The notes under the pieces: model-generated
What the model saw: the letters and a program-made list of their open reading frames with translations, nothing else
Databases searched by the model: none
What the model was told of the DNA's origin: nothing
Translations under genes and position numbers: made by a program
In this document: piece by piece, positions 5,367 through 6,451 of the stretch
Layout: every line of letters begins with the position of its first letter
Position numbering within the stretch: position 1 is the first letter of the stretch
From: Paracoccaceae bacterium
GTDB taxonomy: Bacteria; Pseudomonadota; Alphaproteobacteria; Rhodobacterales; Rhodobacteraceae
Assembly (NCBI GenBank): GCA_024644285.1
Contig: JAHELH010000144.1
Coordinates: forward strand, 1-6,451
DNA length: 6,451 bases
Reading direction: 5' to 3'

Positions 5367-6451
5367 ATGGCCGCCCCGTACCCCAAGATAAGCGATAAGC
5401 GCCCCATAATTCGTCAACTCGACGAGACTGCGATCAACCGGATTGCCGCGGGCGAGGTGGTCGAGCGGCCGGCCTCTGCGGTCAAGGAGCTGATCGAGAA
5501 CGCGCTCGATGCCGGGGCGCGCCGGATCGAGGTGGCCTATGCCGATGGCGGCAAGACCCTGATCCGGGTCACCGACGACGGCTGCGGCATGACCGCCGAT
5601 GACCTGCCCATGGCGCTGTCGCGGCACGCCACGTCGAAGATCGACGGCACCGACCTGTTGAACATCCGCAGCTTCGGCTTCCGCGGCGAGGCGCTGCCGT
5701 CGCTGGGCGCGGTCGGGCGTCTGACCATCACCTCGCGCGCCGACGGCGCGGAGGCGGCGATGATCTCGGTCTCGGGCGGAAGGGCGGCGCCGGTGCGCCC
5801 CGCGGCCCTGCGCGCCGGCACCGTGGTGGAACTGTGCGACCTGTTCTACGCCACGCCGGCGCGGCTGAAATTCCTGCGCACCGACCGGGCCGAGGCGCAG
5901 GCCATCGGCGAGGTGGTGCGCCGGCTGGCCATGGCAGAGCCGTTCGTGTCATTCCTGCTGCGCGATGTCAGCGGCGGCGGCGAGGGCCGCGTCGTCTTCC
6001 GCGCGGACGCCGAGGCAGGCGATCTGTTCGACGCGCTGCGCGGGCGGCTGGCGCGGGTGCTGGGAGCGGAGTTCGCCGAGAATGCGCTGCGGCTGGAGGC
6101 CGAGCGCGAGGGGCTCCACCTGTCCGGTTACGCCGCGTTGCCGACCTATTCGCGCGGCTCGGCGGTGGCGCAGTACCTCTTCGTCAACGGCCGGCCGGTG
6201 CGCGACAAGATGCTCTACGGCGCGCTGCGGGCCGCCTATATGGATTTCCTCAGCCGCGACCGGCACCCCGCGGCGGTGTTGTTTCTCGACTGCGATCCAT
6301 TGCGGGTCGACGTCAATGTGCATCCCGCCAAGGCCGAGGTTCGGTTCCGCGAGCCGGGGCTGGCGCGCGGGCTGATCGTGTCCGGACTGCGGCATGCGCT
6401 GGCACAGGCGGGCCACCGCGCCTCGACCACCGTGGCCGGCGCGACGCTGGG
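5367..6451 (+). CDS. mutL: DNA mismatch repair protein MutL, 3' end beyond the window
   Basis: The first 361 codons of MutL, which couples mismatch recognition by MutS to strand removal. The N-terminal GHKL ATPase is complete and canonical: IAAGEVVERPASAVKEL (26-42), catalytic Glu41 and magnesium-binding Asn45 in ENALDAGA, Asp70 in DDGCGM, RHATSKI (86-92) and the lid motif FGFRGEAL (103-110). The transducer domain follows, with YLFVNGRPVRDK and VNVHPAKAEVRF, whose Lys322 corresponds to ATP-contacting Lys307 of E. coli. The C-terminal dimerisation/endonuclease domain is not in view, so nuclease activity cannot be judged. Relative to E. coli, 12 extra residues precede the conserved core; this leader includes two ATA codons (8 and 14), rare in such GC-rich DNA. 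ATG 5367 is the only reasonable start, but it lacks a Shine-Dalgarno. No functional link with the M16 genes is evident; adjacency may simply be conserved gene order. Confidence 0.97.
   Translation, partial: MAAPYPKISDKRPIIRQLDETAINRIAAGEVVERPASAVKELIENALDAGARRIEVAYADGGKTLIRVTDDGCGMTADDLPMALSRHATSKIDGTDLLNIRSFGFRGEALPSLGAVGRLTITSRADGAEAAMISVSGGRAAPVRPAALRAGTVVELCDLFYATPARLKFLRTDRAEAQAIGEVVRRLAMAEPFVSFLLRDVSGGGEGRVVFRADAEAGDLFDALRGRLARVLGAEFAENALRLEAEREGLHLSGYAALPTYSRGSAVAQYLFVNGRPVRDKMLYGALRAAYMDFLSRDRHPAAVLFLDCDPLRVDVNVHPAKAEVRFREPGLARGLIVSGLRHALAQAGHRASTTVAGATL

Noticed and set aside
2388..5407. Very long minus-strand open frames (about 510 and 552 codons) opposite the M16 genes
   Set aside because: They mirror the codon periodicity of the plus-strand genes, show low-complexity Arg/His/Gly/Asp-rich composition, no recognisable domain and no ribosome binding site; they are high-GC shadows.

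Overview
This window looks like chromosomal DNA of an alphaproteobacterium, most likely a Rhodobacteraceae relative. The evidence is high GC with strong G/C preference at third codon positions, an LspA with an alphaproteobacterial-looking active-site loop, a DUF3035/BamF-type lipoprotein (a family I know only from Alphaproteobacteria), and a MutL N-terminus of the type seen in that group. The taxonomic call is inference from protein character, not from a search.

Layout: six genes all lie on the + strand, tightly packed, with no gene-free stretch above about 135 bases. (1) Positions 1-1353 hold the 3' part of a winged-helix/TolB-like/TPR regulator whose start lies upstream of the window. (2) 1429-1896 is lspA, the prolipoprotein signal peptidase. 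(3) 1951-2487 is a small lipoprotein of the DUF3035/BamF family. (4) 2586-3920 plus stop (to 3923) is an exported M16 zinc metallopeptidase with an intact HxxEH site. (5) 3920-5233 is a second exported M16 protein, overlapping the previous stop by 4 bases (ATGA), that has lost the zinc site but keeps the R/Y substrate-binding pair. (6) 5367 to the window end is the 5' part of mutL, with the whole GHKL ATPase region but not the C-terminal domain.

How the genes fit together: genes 2-5 form a coherent envelope group. LspA processes lipoproteins, the next gene encodes a predicted outer-membrane lipoprotein likely to be a BAM-complex accessory subunit, and the following two encode a periplasmic peptidase that should work as a heterodimer, one subunit catalytic and the other substrate-binding. 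mutL (mismatch repair) is functionally unrelated. It is separated by 133 bases containing an imperfect hairpin and has no convincing Shine-Dalgarno sequence, so it may be expressed separately. The upstream regulator may or may not be co-transcribed.

I see no tRNA, rRNA, CRISPR, insertion sequence, phage gene or attachment site. The long minus-strand open frames are high-GC shadows. The region reads as ordinary core genome; its most interesting part is the divergent, complementary M16 pair. I did not find a convincing undescribed system.
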